Shown here piece by piece: positions 34,722 through 42,981 of a DNA stretch of 64,000 bases. The stretch comes from Marinithermofilum abyssi (GTDB lineage: Bacteria; Bacillota; Bacilli; Thermoactinomycetales; DSM-45169), in the NCBI RefSeq assembly GCF_014641195.1, contig NZ_BMHQ01000009.1, forward strand, positions 62,566 through 126,565. The letters are read 5' to 3'. The notes below the pieces were generated by a model. That model ran no database searches and was not told the origin of the DNA. It saw nothing but the letters and a program-made list of their open reading frames with translations. How positions within the stretch are numbered: position 1 is the stretch's first letter; each line of letters starts with the position of its first letter. The position numbers were made by a program, and so were the translations under genes.

Positions 34722-35354
34722 ATGACGTGGACGGGTTTTACATCCGATGATTTTGACGTGTTCTCCATCCCGGGTTTGGAACCCCGGATGGATGCCTTGA
34801 AACAACGGATTCGCCCTAAGCTGGAAGGCTTGGGTGAAGCTTTGCAACCTCATCTGACCCAACAACTCGGGGAAGAAGTGTTTGTTCATGTGGCCAAACA
34901 CGCCCGGCGCACCGTCCATCCGCCGGATGAAACCTGGGTGGCTTGGGCTGCCAACAAACGGGGATATAAGGCTCATCCTCACTTTCAAGCAGGACTTCGG
35001 CAAAGCGGGCTGTTTGCCATGTTTGCCTTGATCTACGAATGCAAGCAAAAGTCCGGTTTTGCCGCGAACTTCCTCGAACAGTTTGATGAGATATTCCCGC
35101 TCCTACCGGATCATTTTGTGGTGTCCAAAGATCATACCCGACCCGAAGTCGCCTCTGTCAAAGAGCTGGGCCCGGAAGGAATGAGAGAAGTGCTGGAACG
35201 TCTTCGCCAGGTAAAAAAAGCAGAGTTTTTGTGCGGTATTCAGTTGGACCGGAAGGATGACATCGTCCGGGATCCGGCCGCTCTGGAAACTCGCATCCGG
35301 GAAACCTTCCAGACCCTGGATCCGTTGTACCGCCTGGCGATAGCAGCACAATAG
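34722..35354 (+). CDS. yktB: YktB family protein (DUF1054/UPF0637)
   Basis: 210 residues from ATG 34722 after GGTGGTGGAAGG. Begins TWTGFTSDDFDVFSIPGLEPRM, the standard YktB start, and contains HARRTVHPPDETWVAWAANKRGYK, also characteristic. Structures of relatives show an alpha/beta fold with possible metal site, but no activity is established. Single gene; the region after it holds a long rod-like hairpin rather than a typical terminator. Confidence 0.92.
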   Translation: MTWTGFTSDDFDVFSIPGLEPRMDALKQRIRPKLEGLGEALQPHLTQQLGEEVFVHVAKHARRTVHPPDETWVAWAANKRGYKAHPHFQAGLRQSGLFAMFALIYECKQKSGFAANFLEQFDEIFPLLPDHFVVSKDHTRPEVASVKELGPEGMREVLERLRQVKKAEFLCGIQLDRKDDIVRDPAALETRIRETFQTLDPLYRLAIAAQ

Positions 35355-35401
35355 GGTACAATCATCTTATTCCCAGTGGATTTTGTGGAGAATAATGATA
35401 A

Positions 35402-35476
35402 GAAGTCCTTCTACCGAGAGTCGCCTCCTTTTAAAACGGCAAACGCCCGAAAGGAAGCGATGAGTAGAAGGACTCT
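35402..35476. other. Long rod-like inverted repeat between yktB and speA
   Basis: Two 11-base-pair stems stack: outer AGTCCTTCTAC / GTAGAAGGACT (35404-35414, 35464-35474) and inner TCGCCTCCTTT / AAAGGAAGCGA (35421-35431, 35450-35460), closed by a small CGG/CCG loop. No U tract on either strand. It sits 50 bases after yktB and about 205 before speA; the rest of this 325-base gap shows no gene. Confidence 0.55.
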
Positions 35477-35679
35477 CCCTTCACTCGTACTGCTTGTCAT
35501 CCAGCTGCCCTTTTGAATGACAGGAAAAACTCTTTCCATCCCCTTGTTCCCTTTCATTGATTTCTCTGCGCCCATTACTTCCTTTGAAGCATGGATTTCC
35601 CGCAAATTCCTCTTTCTTTGCCTGCTTCCTTTTGTTATACTTTCCCTCATGGACTTATGATTAGAGAGGGAGAGGCCCC

Positions 35680-37146
35680 TTGAACGAAAAACAATACACG
35701 ACGCCTCTGCTTACCCGTTTGAAAGAACATGCGGCACAACAGCCTATACAATTTCATATTCCTGGACACAAGGGAGGTCGGGGCATGGATCCCGAGTTTC
35801 GGAATTTCATCGGGGAAAGTGCGCTTTCCATCGATTTGATCAACATCGCTCCCCTGGATGATCTGCACCATCCCCACGGCTCCATCAAGGAAGCTCAAGA
35901 ATTGGCTGCTGAAGCCTTTGGAGCGGAGCATACCTTCTTTTCCGTACAAGGAACCAGCGGTGCTATCATGACCATGGTGATGTCGGTATGCACACCGGGG
36001 GACAAAATCATCGTTCCCCGCAATGTACACAAATCCGTGTTGTCTGCGATCATTCTCGCGGGCGGCCATCCGGTGTTTGTTCACCCGGTGATGGATCCCC
36101 GCTTAGGCATCGCCCACGGAGTCACCAAAAAAGATGTGGAACGTGCCATTCACCTTCATCCCGATGCCAAAGCGGTTTTACTGATTAATCCCACCTATTA
36201 CGGCATCGCTGCCAATTTGGCGGAGATTGTGGAATGCGTGCACGGCTACGGTATCCCGGTGCTGGTGGATGAAGCTCACGGAGTGCAGACCCATTTTCAC
36301 GAACGGCTTCCGATGTCCGCTATGCAGGCAGGAGCGGATATGGCTGCCACCAGTGTGCACAAACTGGGAGGCTCCCTCACGCAAAGCTCTGTGCTAAACG
36401 TACAGGGTAACCGCATCAATCACCGGCGTGTTCAGTCCATCATCAGCATGTTGACGACAACTTCCACCTCTTATATCTTGCTCGCTTCCCTAGATGCTGC
36501 CCGGCGTCATTTGGCCACGCGGGGCCGGGAGCTGGTGGAAAATGCCCTTCAGTTGGCGGATAAAGCACGCAGGGAAATCAATCAAATCCCCGGAATCTCC
36601 TGTATCGGCCGGGAATTGCTGGGCAGTGATGCAGTCTATGATATGGATGAAACCAAGCTGATCATTCATCTTCACAGCCTCGGCATCACTGGTTACGACG
36701 CCGAGCGATGGCTTCGGGAGCGCTGGAATATCGAAGTAGAGCTGAGTGACCTTTACAACATCCTGTGTCTCGTTACACCGGGGGATACTCCTGATTCCAT
36801 CGAGGTTTTGATCCGGGCACTGCGGGATTTGTCCAGCCACTTCTACACCGAAGGCAAACAGGAGCGGAAAGCAGCTCAATTGCCGGATATTCCTTCACTC
36901 GCTGTCTCTCCCAGAGATGCCTTTTATGCCAATACGGTGACCATTCCGTTTACGGAATCAGCCGGCCGCATCATTGCCGAATTCATCATGATCTATCCTC
37001 CGGGCATTCCGGTTTTGCTCCCTGGCGAACGGATCACCGAGGAAAATATCGAATACATTCAAAAACACATGGAAGCGGGGTTGCCTGTTCAAGGCCCGGA
37101 AGATCCGGATATTCGGATGATCCGTGTCATCCGAGAACCCCGCTGA
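35680..37146 (+). CDS. speA: Arginine/lysine/ornithine decarboxylase, SpeA-like
   Basis: 488 residues, fold-type I PLP decarboxylase (group III). PLP-Lys in ATSVHKLGGSLTQSSVL near residue 229; other motifs are QFHIPGHKGGRG, SVQGTSGAIM and VDEAHGVQTHF. In Bacilli, SpeA makes agmatine from arginine for polyamine synthesis; the paralogue YaaO has unknown amino-acid specificity, so the name is provisional. Starts with TTG 35680 after GAGAGGGAGAGG. The SR1P gene is convergent just downstream; in B. subtilis sr1 also neighbours speA, which supports the SpeA call. Confidence 0.85.
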   Translation: MNEKQYTTPLLTRLKEHAAQQPIQFHIPGHKGGRGMDPEFRNFIGESALSIDLINIAPLDDLHHPHGSIKEAQELAAEAFGAEHTFFSVQGTSGAIMTMVMSVCTPGDKIIVPRNVHKSVLSAIILAGGHPVFVHPVMDPRLGIAHGVTKKDVERAIHLHPDAKAVLLINPTYYGIAANLAEIVECVHGYGIPVLVDEAHGVQTHFHERLPMSAMQAGADMAATSVHKLGGSLTQSSVLNVQGNRINHRRVQSIISMLTTTSTSYILLASLDAARRHLATRGRELVENALQLADKARREINQIPGISCIGRELLGSDAVYDMDETKLIIHLHSLGITGYDAERWLRERWNIEVELSDLYNILCLVTPGDTPDSIEVLIRALRDLSSHFYTEGKQERKAAQLPDIPSLAVSPRDAFYANTVTIPFTESAGRIIAEFIMIYPPGIPVLLPGERITEENIEYIQKHMEAGLPVQGPEDPDIRMIRVIREPR

Positions 37147-37151
37147 CACTC

Positions 37152-37175
37152 TCCCCGGCTTTTCCGAGGGTTTTT
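37152..37175 (+). terminator. Terminator of speA
   Basis: Short GC stem (CCCCGG / CCGAGGG, bulged A) followed by five T. Confidence 0.55.
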
Positions 37176-37181
37176 AGTGTG

Positions 37182-37217
37182 AAAACAAAACGGACGGGAT
37201 TTCCATCCGTCGTCCGT
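37182..37217 (-). terminator. Terminator of the SR1P transcript
   Basis: Stem ACGGACG / CGTCCGT followed on the minus strand by TTTGTTTT, 26 bases after the SR1P stop. Together with the promoter at 37449-37421 it defines a transcript of about 230 bases. Confidence 0.7.
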
Positions 37218-37242
37218 CTCTTTTCCCCTTATTTTTACGCTT

Positions 37243-37365
37243 TTATGAATGGTCCCCGTCACCACAGTCGGTGCATCTGGGGCATTTTCCGTATAAAGTG
37301 CCTGCTTTTTCAGCATCCACATAGGCGATTACTTCTTCGCAGGATTGACACACAATCGCTTCCAT
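37243..37365 (-). CDS. sr1P: SR1P, GapA-binding small protein
   Basis: 40 residues, too short for usual gene finding. Begins MEAIVCQSCEEVIAYVD and continues TLYGKCPRCTDC, matching the SR1P plan of MGTIVCQ-x-C and TLYG-x-C; the four to five Cys may bind zinc. In B. subtilis SR1P is encoded on the dual-function RNA SR1, binds GapA and helps it bind RNase J1, while the RNA represses ahrC. GCGGGAGGGGATTTTG precedes the ATG. Lies next to speA, as in B. subtilis. Confidence 0.85.
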   Translation of the reverse strand: MEAIVCQSCEEVIAYVDAEKAGTLYGKCPRCTDCGDGDHS

Positions 37366-37406
37366 CAAAATCCCCTCCCGCGCGGTTTTTTGTAAGCGGT
37401 TTTATT

Positions 37407-37449
37407 TATATGTCACAATAATTATATTATGTTATACTATTTGTGTCAA
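37407..37449 (-). promoter_or_regulatory. Consensus sigma-A promoter of SR1P with two CcpN boxes
   Basis: On the minus strand TTGACA (37449-37444), 17 bases, TATAAT (37426-37421). Two exact matches to the CcpN motif TRTGHYATAYW: TATGTTATACT on the plus strand at 37428-37438, inside the spacer, and TGTGACATATA on the minus strand at 37417-37407, over the start site. CcpN represses sr1 and gluconeogenic genes in B. subtilis under glycolytic conditions. Confidence 0.8.
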
Positions 37450-37582
37450 TCCGCATGTATCCGGTGATCTCAAATAAAAAAAGCTCTTTTCCGCCTTTTT
37501 GGAAAATAGCCCAGTGGGGAACAGTGGAAATAAAAAAGCAGGTAACCATCCGGTTTACCCGCCGAAGTTTAAGAGAAAAGAA

Positions 37583-37888
37583 TCAACTGGATTCTGCTTC
37601 CATCTCCAATGTCAGTGCCGGGAGACTGTTTCGGAAAAAGATCGACACTTCTTCCGCTTCTTCGATGGAACGAAGGTTGTAGAGCTTTTGAAGGTATTCC
37701 AGGTTTTCGATATCATCCTGGGCGAGTAAAGAGGAGCGTCCTGTCTGCATACAAACGACCAAAGGCTTACCAAAAAACATGTTTGTGTAGACGATGCCAA
37801 AGTCATATCGACCATGCTCCGAAATAAAGCCGACAAAACGAACTTTGGCCTGTTCCGTTTCATCGTACAGCCGTTCATACATTGCCAT
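37583..37888 (-). CDS. DUF3055 family protein
   Basis: 101 residues. The stretch VRFVGFISEHGRYDFGIVY followed by TNMFFGKPLVVCMQTGRSSL is characteristic of DUF3055, a small cytoplasmic family found in spore-forming Bacillales. No catalytic motif is evident; function unknown. ATG 37888 follows AAGGAGGAGATCTTG. It lies alone, divergent from nothing close, with 164 bases separating it from the GAF-domain gene upstream. Confidence 0.85.
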   Translation of the reverse strand: MAMYERLYDETEQAKVRFVGFISEHGRYDFGIVYTNMFFGKPLVVCMQTGRSSLLAQDDIENLEYLQKLYNLRSIEEAEEVSIFFRNSLPALTLEMEAESS

Positions 37889-38052
37889 ACAAGATCTCCT
37901 CCTTGTTGTTAGATATGAGACATCCTTTCATTATCCAAGATGCAAGTTTCTGAAAAAACCGATACCATCCATCTTTCTTATATAGATCACTAAACTCGTT
38001 CGACAGCCAGCAGAAAAACATCTTGCCATCGGTAGGACGGGGGAAGCTCCTG

Positions 38053-38493
38053 TTAAGAATTGCACTCCTTGCCTTTACTCTCAAACAAGGACGCCAATTC
38101 ACAAAAGAGGTCGATATCCTCATTGTCGATGCAGTCCTGTGGTTCCCCGATGACCACAATCTCTCCTATCAAGTGGTGGCCCCGATAAAACGGCACATAC
38201 ACTTCCGTCCGTTTCCCCACCACTTCCCGGACCACACCTCCGCGTGCAGCAGCCACGCTGTGGAGCCCTTCCCCAAATCGGATTACTGGGGGTAATGAGC
38301 TGTATCCCGCATGACAGACACAACGAAACCGATATTGGTCCGCCAGGTAAATGCCTGCAAAGCAGTACTCCGGGACCTTGTCATACAGGGTCCGGATCGA
38401 AAACTCATACAACTTGTGGATCTCGCCCTCCAACTTGTCTGACACGACGCCGATATCAGCACGGAGCTCATCCAACAAATCCGCTTTTCGCAT
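38053..38493 (-). CDS. GAF-domain protein
   Basis: 146 residues from ATG 38493 after GGGGGATGG. One GAF-like domain: YDKVPEYCFAGIYLADQYRF, RFGEGLHSVAAARGGVVREV, and TEVYVPFYRGHHLIGEIVVIG, close to the pattern of free-methionine-(R)-sulfoxide reductase relatives. Only a few of the Cys expected for that activity are obvious (Cys in VCHAG and the C-terminal ECNS), so it may be a ligand-binding rather than catalytic member. No partner domain. Confidence 0.8.
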   Translation of the reverse strand: MRKADLLDELRADIGVVSDKLEGEIHKLYEFSIRTLYDKVPEYCFAGIYLADQYRFRCVCHAGYSSLPPVIRFGEGLHSVAAARGGVVREVVGKRTEVYVPFYRGHHLIGEIVVIGEPQDCIDNEDIDLFCELASLFESKGKECNS

Positions 38494-38902
38494 CAGATCC
38501 ATCCCCCATCGTCATCGGAGTACATTTCAGTGTAGCACATCCAACAGAGTAAGACAACGCATTTTTCGTAATATTTCATAGTTTTAATTACTCGCATTGG
38601 ACTAATTATTCCGTTTTCACTTTCCCTGTATTTATAGATTCCACAGCCGGGGCTTTTTTCCTGTTTCCTTCCAGTGAAAACCCCAGACCCGATCTGCTGC
38701 GTACATATGGTGTATATTCTTTTTCTACAGACCGAAGTGCTTTTCCTTCCCGCATCTTTAATATGGATTTTAAATTTTTTCCATAACGCTTTCCTGCTCC
38801 TGGGATTTTATTCTGTAAAAGGGGCGGTCAACATGCTAAACTGGATTTGGATTGAATTTTTTGAACGCTGAGCAGCGGACCCTGGGCCTAGAGGTGATCA
38901 CC
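38494..38902. other. Intergenic region with no supported gene
   Basis: 409 AT-rich bases between the GAF and DUF1885 genes. The only item of note is a 12-codon frame, MLNWIWIEFFER, at 38834-38872 with AAAGGGGCGG upstream; an open frame around it has no other support. Confidence 0.5.
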
Positions 38903-39325
38903 ATGACAAAAAGCGCGTATATTCATTTGGTAGAAAAATCCACCCATCAGGAAATCACCCTGGACGATGTGAAACAAGCGTTGGAACGATATGTGACAAT
39001 GACCTCCCATACCGGCAAACAGCTGGGGTGGGATTATGCTGCGGCCGCTTTTCCTTACCACGTTCATGAAGAAGAAAAAGACGGTGTTCGGTGGCTGCGC
39101 CTGGAGGGAACAGACCCCCACCTGTATCGTCGCCTTATCCTAGGTGTAGGTACCCGGCGCGACCATGAGCAGACCCGCCATTACATCCAATGCATTCTTC
39201 CTCCTGATGCCACTCACGGCGATCTGGCCAAAGGAAACGAATTGTCCCGCTATCTGGCTAAAGTTTTTCAAGCCGAGCTCCACCTGTTCAACGGACGTGT
39301 CATGTATTTCTACCCGCGGAAGTAA
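38903..39325 (+). CDS. DUF1885 family protein
   Basis: 140 residues from ATG 38903 after GAGGTGATCACC. Starts KSAYIHLVEKSTHQEITLDD and has GKQLGWDYAAAAFPYHVHE, features I associate with DUF1885, a small soluble family of Bacillales with a circular alpha/beta fold. No function known. It stands alone; a strong terminator follows, and a LexA-controlled polymerase gene comes next. Confidence 0.75.
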   Translation: MTKSAYIHLVEKSTHQEITLDDVKQALERYVTMTSHTGKQLGWDYAAAAFPYHVHEEEKDGVRWLRLEGTDPHLYRRLILGVGTRRDHEQTRHYIQCILPPDATHGDLAKGNELSRYLAKVFQAELHLFNGRVMYFYPRK

Positions 39326-39366
39326 ACGTTGGACGGGAGCGACAAGTAGAGATTTGTCATCAATCT

Positions 39367-39388
39367 GCCGGCAGATGCCGGCTTTTTT
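39367..39388 (+). terminator. Terminator of the DUF1885 gene
   Basis: GCCGGC / GCCGGC stem with AGAT loop and six T. Confidence 0.85.
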
Positions 39389-39434
39389 CATTCCTCCATT
39401 TTCCGGTATTCATTATCGCGTAAAAAGGATATGA

Positions 39435-39456
39435 TAAAATACAGAACAAATGTTCG
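39435..39456 (+). promoter_or_regulatory. LexA (SOS) box and -10 of dinB
   Basis: AGAACAAATGTTCG at 39443-39456 matches the Gram-positive LexA site CGAAC-N4-GTTCG except for the first base. TAAAAT just upstream (39435-39440) can serve as the -10, so LexA would sit over the transcription start. Confidence 0.82.
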
Positions 39457-39480
39457 TGTATCGAATCGGAGGAATGAACC

Positions 39481-40689
39481 ATGCGCACGGTATTACTGGC
39501 AGATATGAACGCCTTTTATGCCAGCGTAGAACAAGTGCTGCACCCGGAGCTGCAAGACAAACCGCTCATCGTCTGCGGAGATCCTACACGGCGGCACGGC
39601 ATCGTGCTGGCTGCCTCCTACGAGGCAAAAGCCTGCGGTGTCAAAACCGGAATGCCGGTTTCCCAAGCCAAAGAGCTGTGCCCTTCCGCTTGCTTGGTTC
39701 CGCCTCATATGCGCACCTATGTCCAAATGTCTGTGCGGATCCTGGATATTTTACGGCAGTTTTCACCATTGGTAGAACCTTTCTCCATCGATGAAGCATT
39801 TGTGGAGCTGACCGGTTGCGAAGCGCTCTTCGGTACCGGCGAGGAAGCGGCCCGCTGTGTGCAGAAGCGGATCCTGAAAGAAACCGGTATCCCTTGCTCC
39901 ATCGGTGTAGGCCCCAACAAGCTGCTGGCCAAAATGGCGGCCGAAATGGAAAAGCCCCTGGGATTAACCATACTGACCCAAGCCGATGTTCCGAAACGGG
40001 TGTGGCCGTTGCCCGTTAAAAAACTCTTCGGGGTCGGCCCGCGGATGGAACATCATTTTCATCGGATGGGGATTCGCACCATCGGCGATCTGGCCCATGC
40101 AGACCCCGAAAGGCTTCACCGCCGTTTCGGGATCATCGGAAGGGTGCTGCATCAATCCGCCCATGGTATCGATCACAGTCCGGTAGACCCTCACTCTTTG
40201 GACAGCAACCAGTCCATCGGCCACCAGTTTACCCTGCCTCGGGACTATGATACCGAAGAGGACTTGCGCATCGTGCTGCGGGAACTGGCAGAAGAAGTAG
40301 CCGGCCGGGCCCGCAAGGCGGGCTATACAGGGCGAACCGTTTCCCTCACCCTCAAAGGCACTGACTTTCGATCGATTCACCGGTCTTTCACCTTGCCGGA
40401 GTCCACTCAATTCGGACGGACAGTGTTTGAAGGTGCAATGAAGCTATTTCATCGTCATTGGAACCAGCAGCCGGTCCGGCTGGTAGGAATCACCCTTTCC
40501 AATTTGCAGCCCGATCAAGGAGTTCAGCTGGATTTGTTCGGGAAAAGAGACAAAGAAGCGCGTCTGGCAGCAACTGTGGACGCTATTCGGGAAAAATACG
40601 GCACCGGCAGCATTTTCCTGGCCCAGTCACTGTCAAGTGCCAGCGTGTTTGTGGATCGCTCCCGAAAAATCGGCGGGCACCGCATGTAG
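39481..40689 (+). CDS. dinB: DNA polymerase IV (Y-family)
   Basis: 402 residues. Error-prone lesion-bypass polymerase. Catalytic motifs: LLADMNAFYASVEQ (Asp), FSIDEAFVELTG (Asp-Glu), plus YEAKACGVKTGMPV and the helix-hairpin-helix region VKKLFGVGPRMEHHF. A beta-clamp-binding motif QLDLF lies at about residue 350, near the C-terminus. Expression should be SOS-induced through the LexA box 25 bases before the ATG. GGAGGAATGAACC supplies the ribosome site. Confidence 0.95.
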   Translation: MRTVLLADMNAFYASVEQVLHPELQDKPLIVCGDPTRRHGIVLAASYEAKACGVKTGMPVSQAKELCPSACLVPPHMRTYVQMSVRILDILRQFSPLVEPFSIDEAFVELTGCEALFGTGEEAARCVQKRILKETGIPCSIGVGPNKLLAKMAAEMEKPLGLTILTQADVPKRVWPLPVKKLFGVGPRMEHHFHRMGIRTIGDLAHADPERLHRRFGIIGRVLHQSAHGIDHSPVDPHSLDSNQSIGHQFTLPRDYDTEEDLRIVLRELAEEVAGRARKAGYTGRTVSLTLKGTDFRSIHRSFTLPESTQFGRTVFEGAMKLFHRHWNQQPVRLVGITLSNLQPDQGVQLDLFGKRDKEARLAATVDAIREKYGTGSIFLAQSLSSASVFVDRSRKIGGHRM

Positions 40690-40760
40690 CCCACCTTATT
40701 ATGGTATGTGGTTACCGGTATTATGTTACAATATTTTTCATGCCTAAGCAGGGGGATACC

Positions 40761-40796
40761 AAAAAGGAGTTCGCTCTGAAACGATTGGCGAACTCC
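40761..40796 (-). terminator. Terminator of the PAP2 gene
   Basis: Nine-base-pair stem GGAGTTCGC / GCGAACTCC and five T on the minus strand. Confidence 0.8.
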
Positions 40797-40824
40797 GGAA
40801 AATTCCCTTCTTCTCATATCCAGA

Positions 40825-41355
40825 CTACATACCCAAAGAATAATATACGCCGACAGCAAACCCGGTTCCCAAGGAAGCTCCCACCACGACATCGGTAGGG
40901 TAGTGAAGTCCCAGATACATTCGGGACAAACCCACCAAAGCAGCCAGGGGAATCAGAAAAATCCCCGTCCAAGGGGCATGCAAGACAAACACCCCGACAA
41001 TAGAGAAAATCGCTGTCGTATGTCCTGAAGGAAAAGAGTAATCTTTCAGGGGATCTGTTGACGGATGCAGAGGAACAAGCTTTTGATACGGGCGATCACG
41101 GTGCAAGAGTGTTTTCAGCACTTCGACCACCAAATGGCTGGCCGTCAAAGAGACCAAAGCCTCCACCGCCCAATACGATAACGGCGAATCCATCACCACC
41201 CACCAGATCAATAAAAAGGAAAGGCTGAACACTGCACCGCCGATATGCGTAATCCGCGGCATCAGCCAGTCCATCGCTCTGCACTTCCACTGCTGGTTCA
41301 TATAACAAATCCACCGGGCATCCACACTTTGCATCATGACAACCCAGCGCCTCAT
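40825..41355 (-). CDS. PAP2-family phosphatase (undecaprenyl-diphosphatase-like)
   Basis: 176 residues, five to six membrane helices. The three PAP2 signature motifs are intact: KTLLHRDRP, PSGHT, and SRMYLGLHYPTD, giving the catalytic His pair and phosphate-binding Arg/Lys. The short length and topology are like BcrC/YodM-type enzymes that dephosphorylate undecaprenyl-PP, but phosphatidylglycerophosphate is also possible. ATG 41355 follows GGGGGTGGGGGG; a Met at residue 7 is an alternative start. Confidence 0.88.
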   Translation of the reverse strand: MRRWVVMMQSVDARWICYMNQQWKCRAMDWLMPRITHIGGAVFSLSFLLIWWVVMDSPLSYWAVEALVSLTASHLVVEVLKTLLHRDRPYQKLVPLHPSTDPLKDYSFPSGHTTAIFSIVGVFVLHAPWTGIFLIPLAALVGLSRMYLGLHYPTDVVVGASLGTGFAVGVYYSLGM

Positions 41356-41455
41356 CCCCCCACCCCCGTTTTACCTTAATCCCTTTTTCTCTATCATAAA
41401 AAAAAGGGATCAAACAGAAGTGAATCCTTTGTTAACGTTTTATGGAGCTCTGAAA

Positions 41456-41488
41456 ATCAAAAAAGACACTTGATAATCAAGTGTCTTT
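41456..41488 (-). terminator. Terminator of the tRNA operon
   Basis: Perfect 12-base-pair stem AAAGACACTTGA / TCAAGTGTCTTT, three-base loop, T tract on the minus strand, four bases after the last tRNA. Confidence 0.9.
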
Positions 41489-41491
41489 CAA

Positions 41492-41566
41492 TGGTGGGCA
41501 GTATTGGAATCGAACCAACGACCTCTTCCGTGTCAAGGAAGCGCTCTCCCCCTGAGCTAACTGCCC
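41492..41566 (-). tRNA. tRNA-Val (GAC)
   Basis: Cloverleaf with acceptor GGGCAGT / ACTGCCC, encoded CCA, anticodon stem CTTCC / GGAAG around loop TTGACAC, hence anticodon GAC, and T loop GGTTCGATTCC. Last gene of a four-tRNA operon. Confidence 0.95.
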
Positions 41567-41583
41567 ACAGAATGTCTCGGATA

Positions 41584-41659
41584 TGGTGGGCCCAACAGGA
41601 CTCGAACCTGTGACCGATCGGTTATGAGCCGACTGCTCTACCAACTGAGCTATAGGCCC
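41584..41659 (-). tRNA. tRNA-CAU, probably tRNA-Ile2 (lysidine-modified)
   Basis: Acceptor GGGCCTA / TGGGCCC, encoded CCA, anticodon loop CTCATAA, anticodon CAT. The body resembles B. subtilis tRNA-Ile(CAU) (AGAGCAG, GGCTCATAACC, CGGTC) more than its elongator tRNA-Met, so reading AUA after TilS modification is likely. It lacks the initiator features seen in the fourth tRNA. Confidence 0.85.
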
Positions 41660-41668
41660 GAAAGAAAG

Positions 41669-41745
41669 TGGCGGAGCTGACGGGACTCGAACCCGCGACC
41701 TCCGGCGTGACAGGCCGGCGTGAACTCCAACTTCACCACAGCTCC
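41669..41745 (-). tRNA. tRNA-Asp (GTC)
   Basis: Acceptor GGAGCTG / CAGCTCC, encoded CCA, anticodon arm CCGGC-CTGTCAC-GCCGG giving GTC, T arm GCGGGTTCGAGTCCCGT. Confidence 0.95.
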
Positions 41746-41750
41746 ACATT

Positions 41751-41826
<76 letters not shown>

Positions 41827-41980
41827 TCAATAAGACCTTTATTTTTTATTTTTCAAGCAGCGACGATTTATATCTTACTACATCCTGTCGTATTTTGCAA
41901 GAGGTTTTTTTATTTTATTTTTGTCAGCGAGCTTGTCCTTGAAGTGACATCTTCTATTATACACAGCTCGCCCCTCTGGT

Positions 41981-42172
41981 TCAACCCCTATTTTTTGAAT
42001 GGGTACTCCAAATGTATCGAACGCCGTAACGGCCTCGTTTCGATTGAAACACTTCAACTTCGTCCGGGCTCTCATACCCGTACACCCACCAATCTTCCTG
42101 CATCCGTGCCGCCAGACACCGGGCCTGAAACCGGGTGTTATACAGTTTTGCCCAATATATCCAGCAAGACAT
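41981..42172 (-). CDS. Hypothetical protein, 63 aa
   Basis: Begins MSCWIYWAKLYNTRFQARCL and has an excellent ribosome site (GGAAGGAGGGAAATC) before ATG 42172, which is the main support. Rich in Trp, Tyr and Arg, no membrane segment, predicted short alpha/beta. I do not recognise a family. It lies upstream of the tRNA operon on the same strand; no promoter is obvious. About 215 bases without a gene separate it from the terminator of the pgpA gene. Confidence 0.6.
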   Translation of the reverse strand: MSCWIYWAKLYNTRFQARCLAARMQEDWWVYGYESPDEVEVFQSKRGRYGVRYIWSTHSKNRG

Positions 42173-42398
42173 GATTTCCCTCCTTCCAAGACCCTATGCT
42201 TTTGATAGTGTGTCAAATGAAGACGGGATTCATGCCCATGGACACGTGCACATTTTGAAAAGTGCCGATACACTGGGACATGGAGGGACATAGGATATAT
42301 CAGCAAGCGGATCCAAGTGGTTTTACAACCATCTGACCTGCCATGGACAGATGTTCCCTCCTCTTTATTGCCCGGGCTTTCCCGGGACTTTTCATGTG

Positions 42399-42431
42399 AA
42401 AAGCCCTTTCCATCACGGAAAGGGCTTTTCG
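42399..42431. terminator. Terminator of pgpA
   Basis: Thirteen-base-pair stem AAAAGCCCTTTCC / GGAAAGGGCTTTT, five-base loop, T-rich on the minus strand; ends one base before the pgpA stop codon. Confidence 0.85.
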
Positions 42432-42432
42432 T

Positions 42433-42981
42433 TCAACCGGCATGTTGATCCCGTAACCGGGATTCGGCTTCCTGCGCCCGCTCCTCTTCATCCCGGAGCC
42501 GGTGGGCCAACCGGCTGGAAGCGGAGGCAGCGATACTGGCCACCAAGTCATCCAAAAAGGTATGAATCGGCCCTCCCTTTTTGGTATCCAGTTTTTCAAT
42601 CAAACCGATTTTATGTTTATCCAAATGGCCAAAGGTTGTTACAGCGATGCTGCCATAACCGAAAACGGAACCTAAAGCCAGCGTTTCATCACATCCGAAC
42701 AATCCTTCATCCGATTGAATCAAGGATTGCAATGGTTCAGACAGTTGTTTCTTTTCAGCGAGTATATCCAGTTCCACTCCAACCAAGATGGCATGTTGAA
42801 TCTCACGCTTTTCGAGGACGGCAATGACGCTCTCTACACAGGCTTCCATCGTCAAGTTGTTGCTATATGGTGCTTGCATGCGGTAGACGATCTCCGCAAT
42901 TCCTTCAATGGTGACACCCCGGTCTTTCAAACGCTGTAACGCCGCTTGCTTGACTTCTTTGCTGTGCACACGCCTTCTCAT
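42433..42981 (-). CDS. pgpA: Phosphatidylglycerophosphatase A-family protein (YutG-like)
   Basis: 182 residues. Fits the PgpA/YutG fold: GVTIEGIAEIVYRMQAPYSNN near the N-terminus, HAILVGVELDILAEKKQL, ALGSVFGYGSIAVTTFGHLDK and a GGPIHTFLDDLVASIAAS helix. PgpA removes phosphate from phosphatidylglycerophosphate, but Bacillus YutG-type proteins lack the membrane helices of E. coli PgpA and are soluble, and their activity is less certain. CGGAGGGAGG before ATG 42981. C-terminus is a charged helix. Confidence 0.85.
   Translation of the reverse strand: MRRRVHSKEVKQAALQRLKDRGVTIEGIAEIVYRMQAPYSNNLTMEACVESVIAVLEKREIQHAILVGVELDILAEKKQLSEPLQSLIQSDEGLFGCDETLALGSVFGYGSIAVTTFGHLDKHKIGLIEKLDTKKGGPIHTFLDDLVASIAASASSRLAHRLRDEEERAQEAESRLRDQHAG

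Noticed and set aside
41584-41659. Annotation as elongator tRNA-Met
   Set aside because: The anticodon is CAT, but the body and anticodon arm fit tRNA-Ile2 of B. subtilis better; a TilS-determinant check would settle it.
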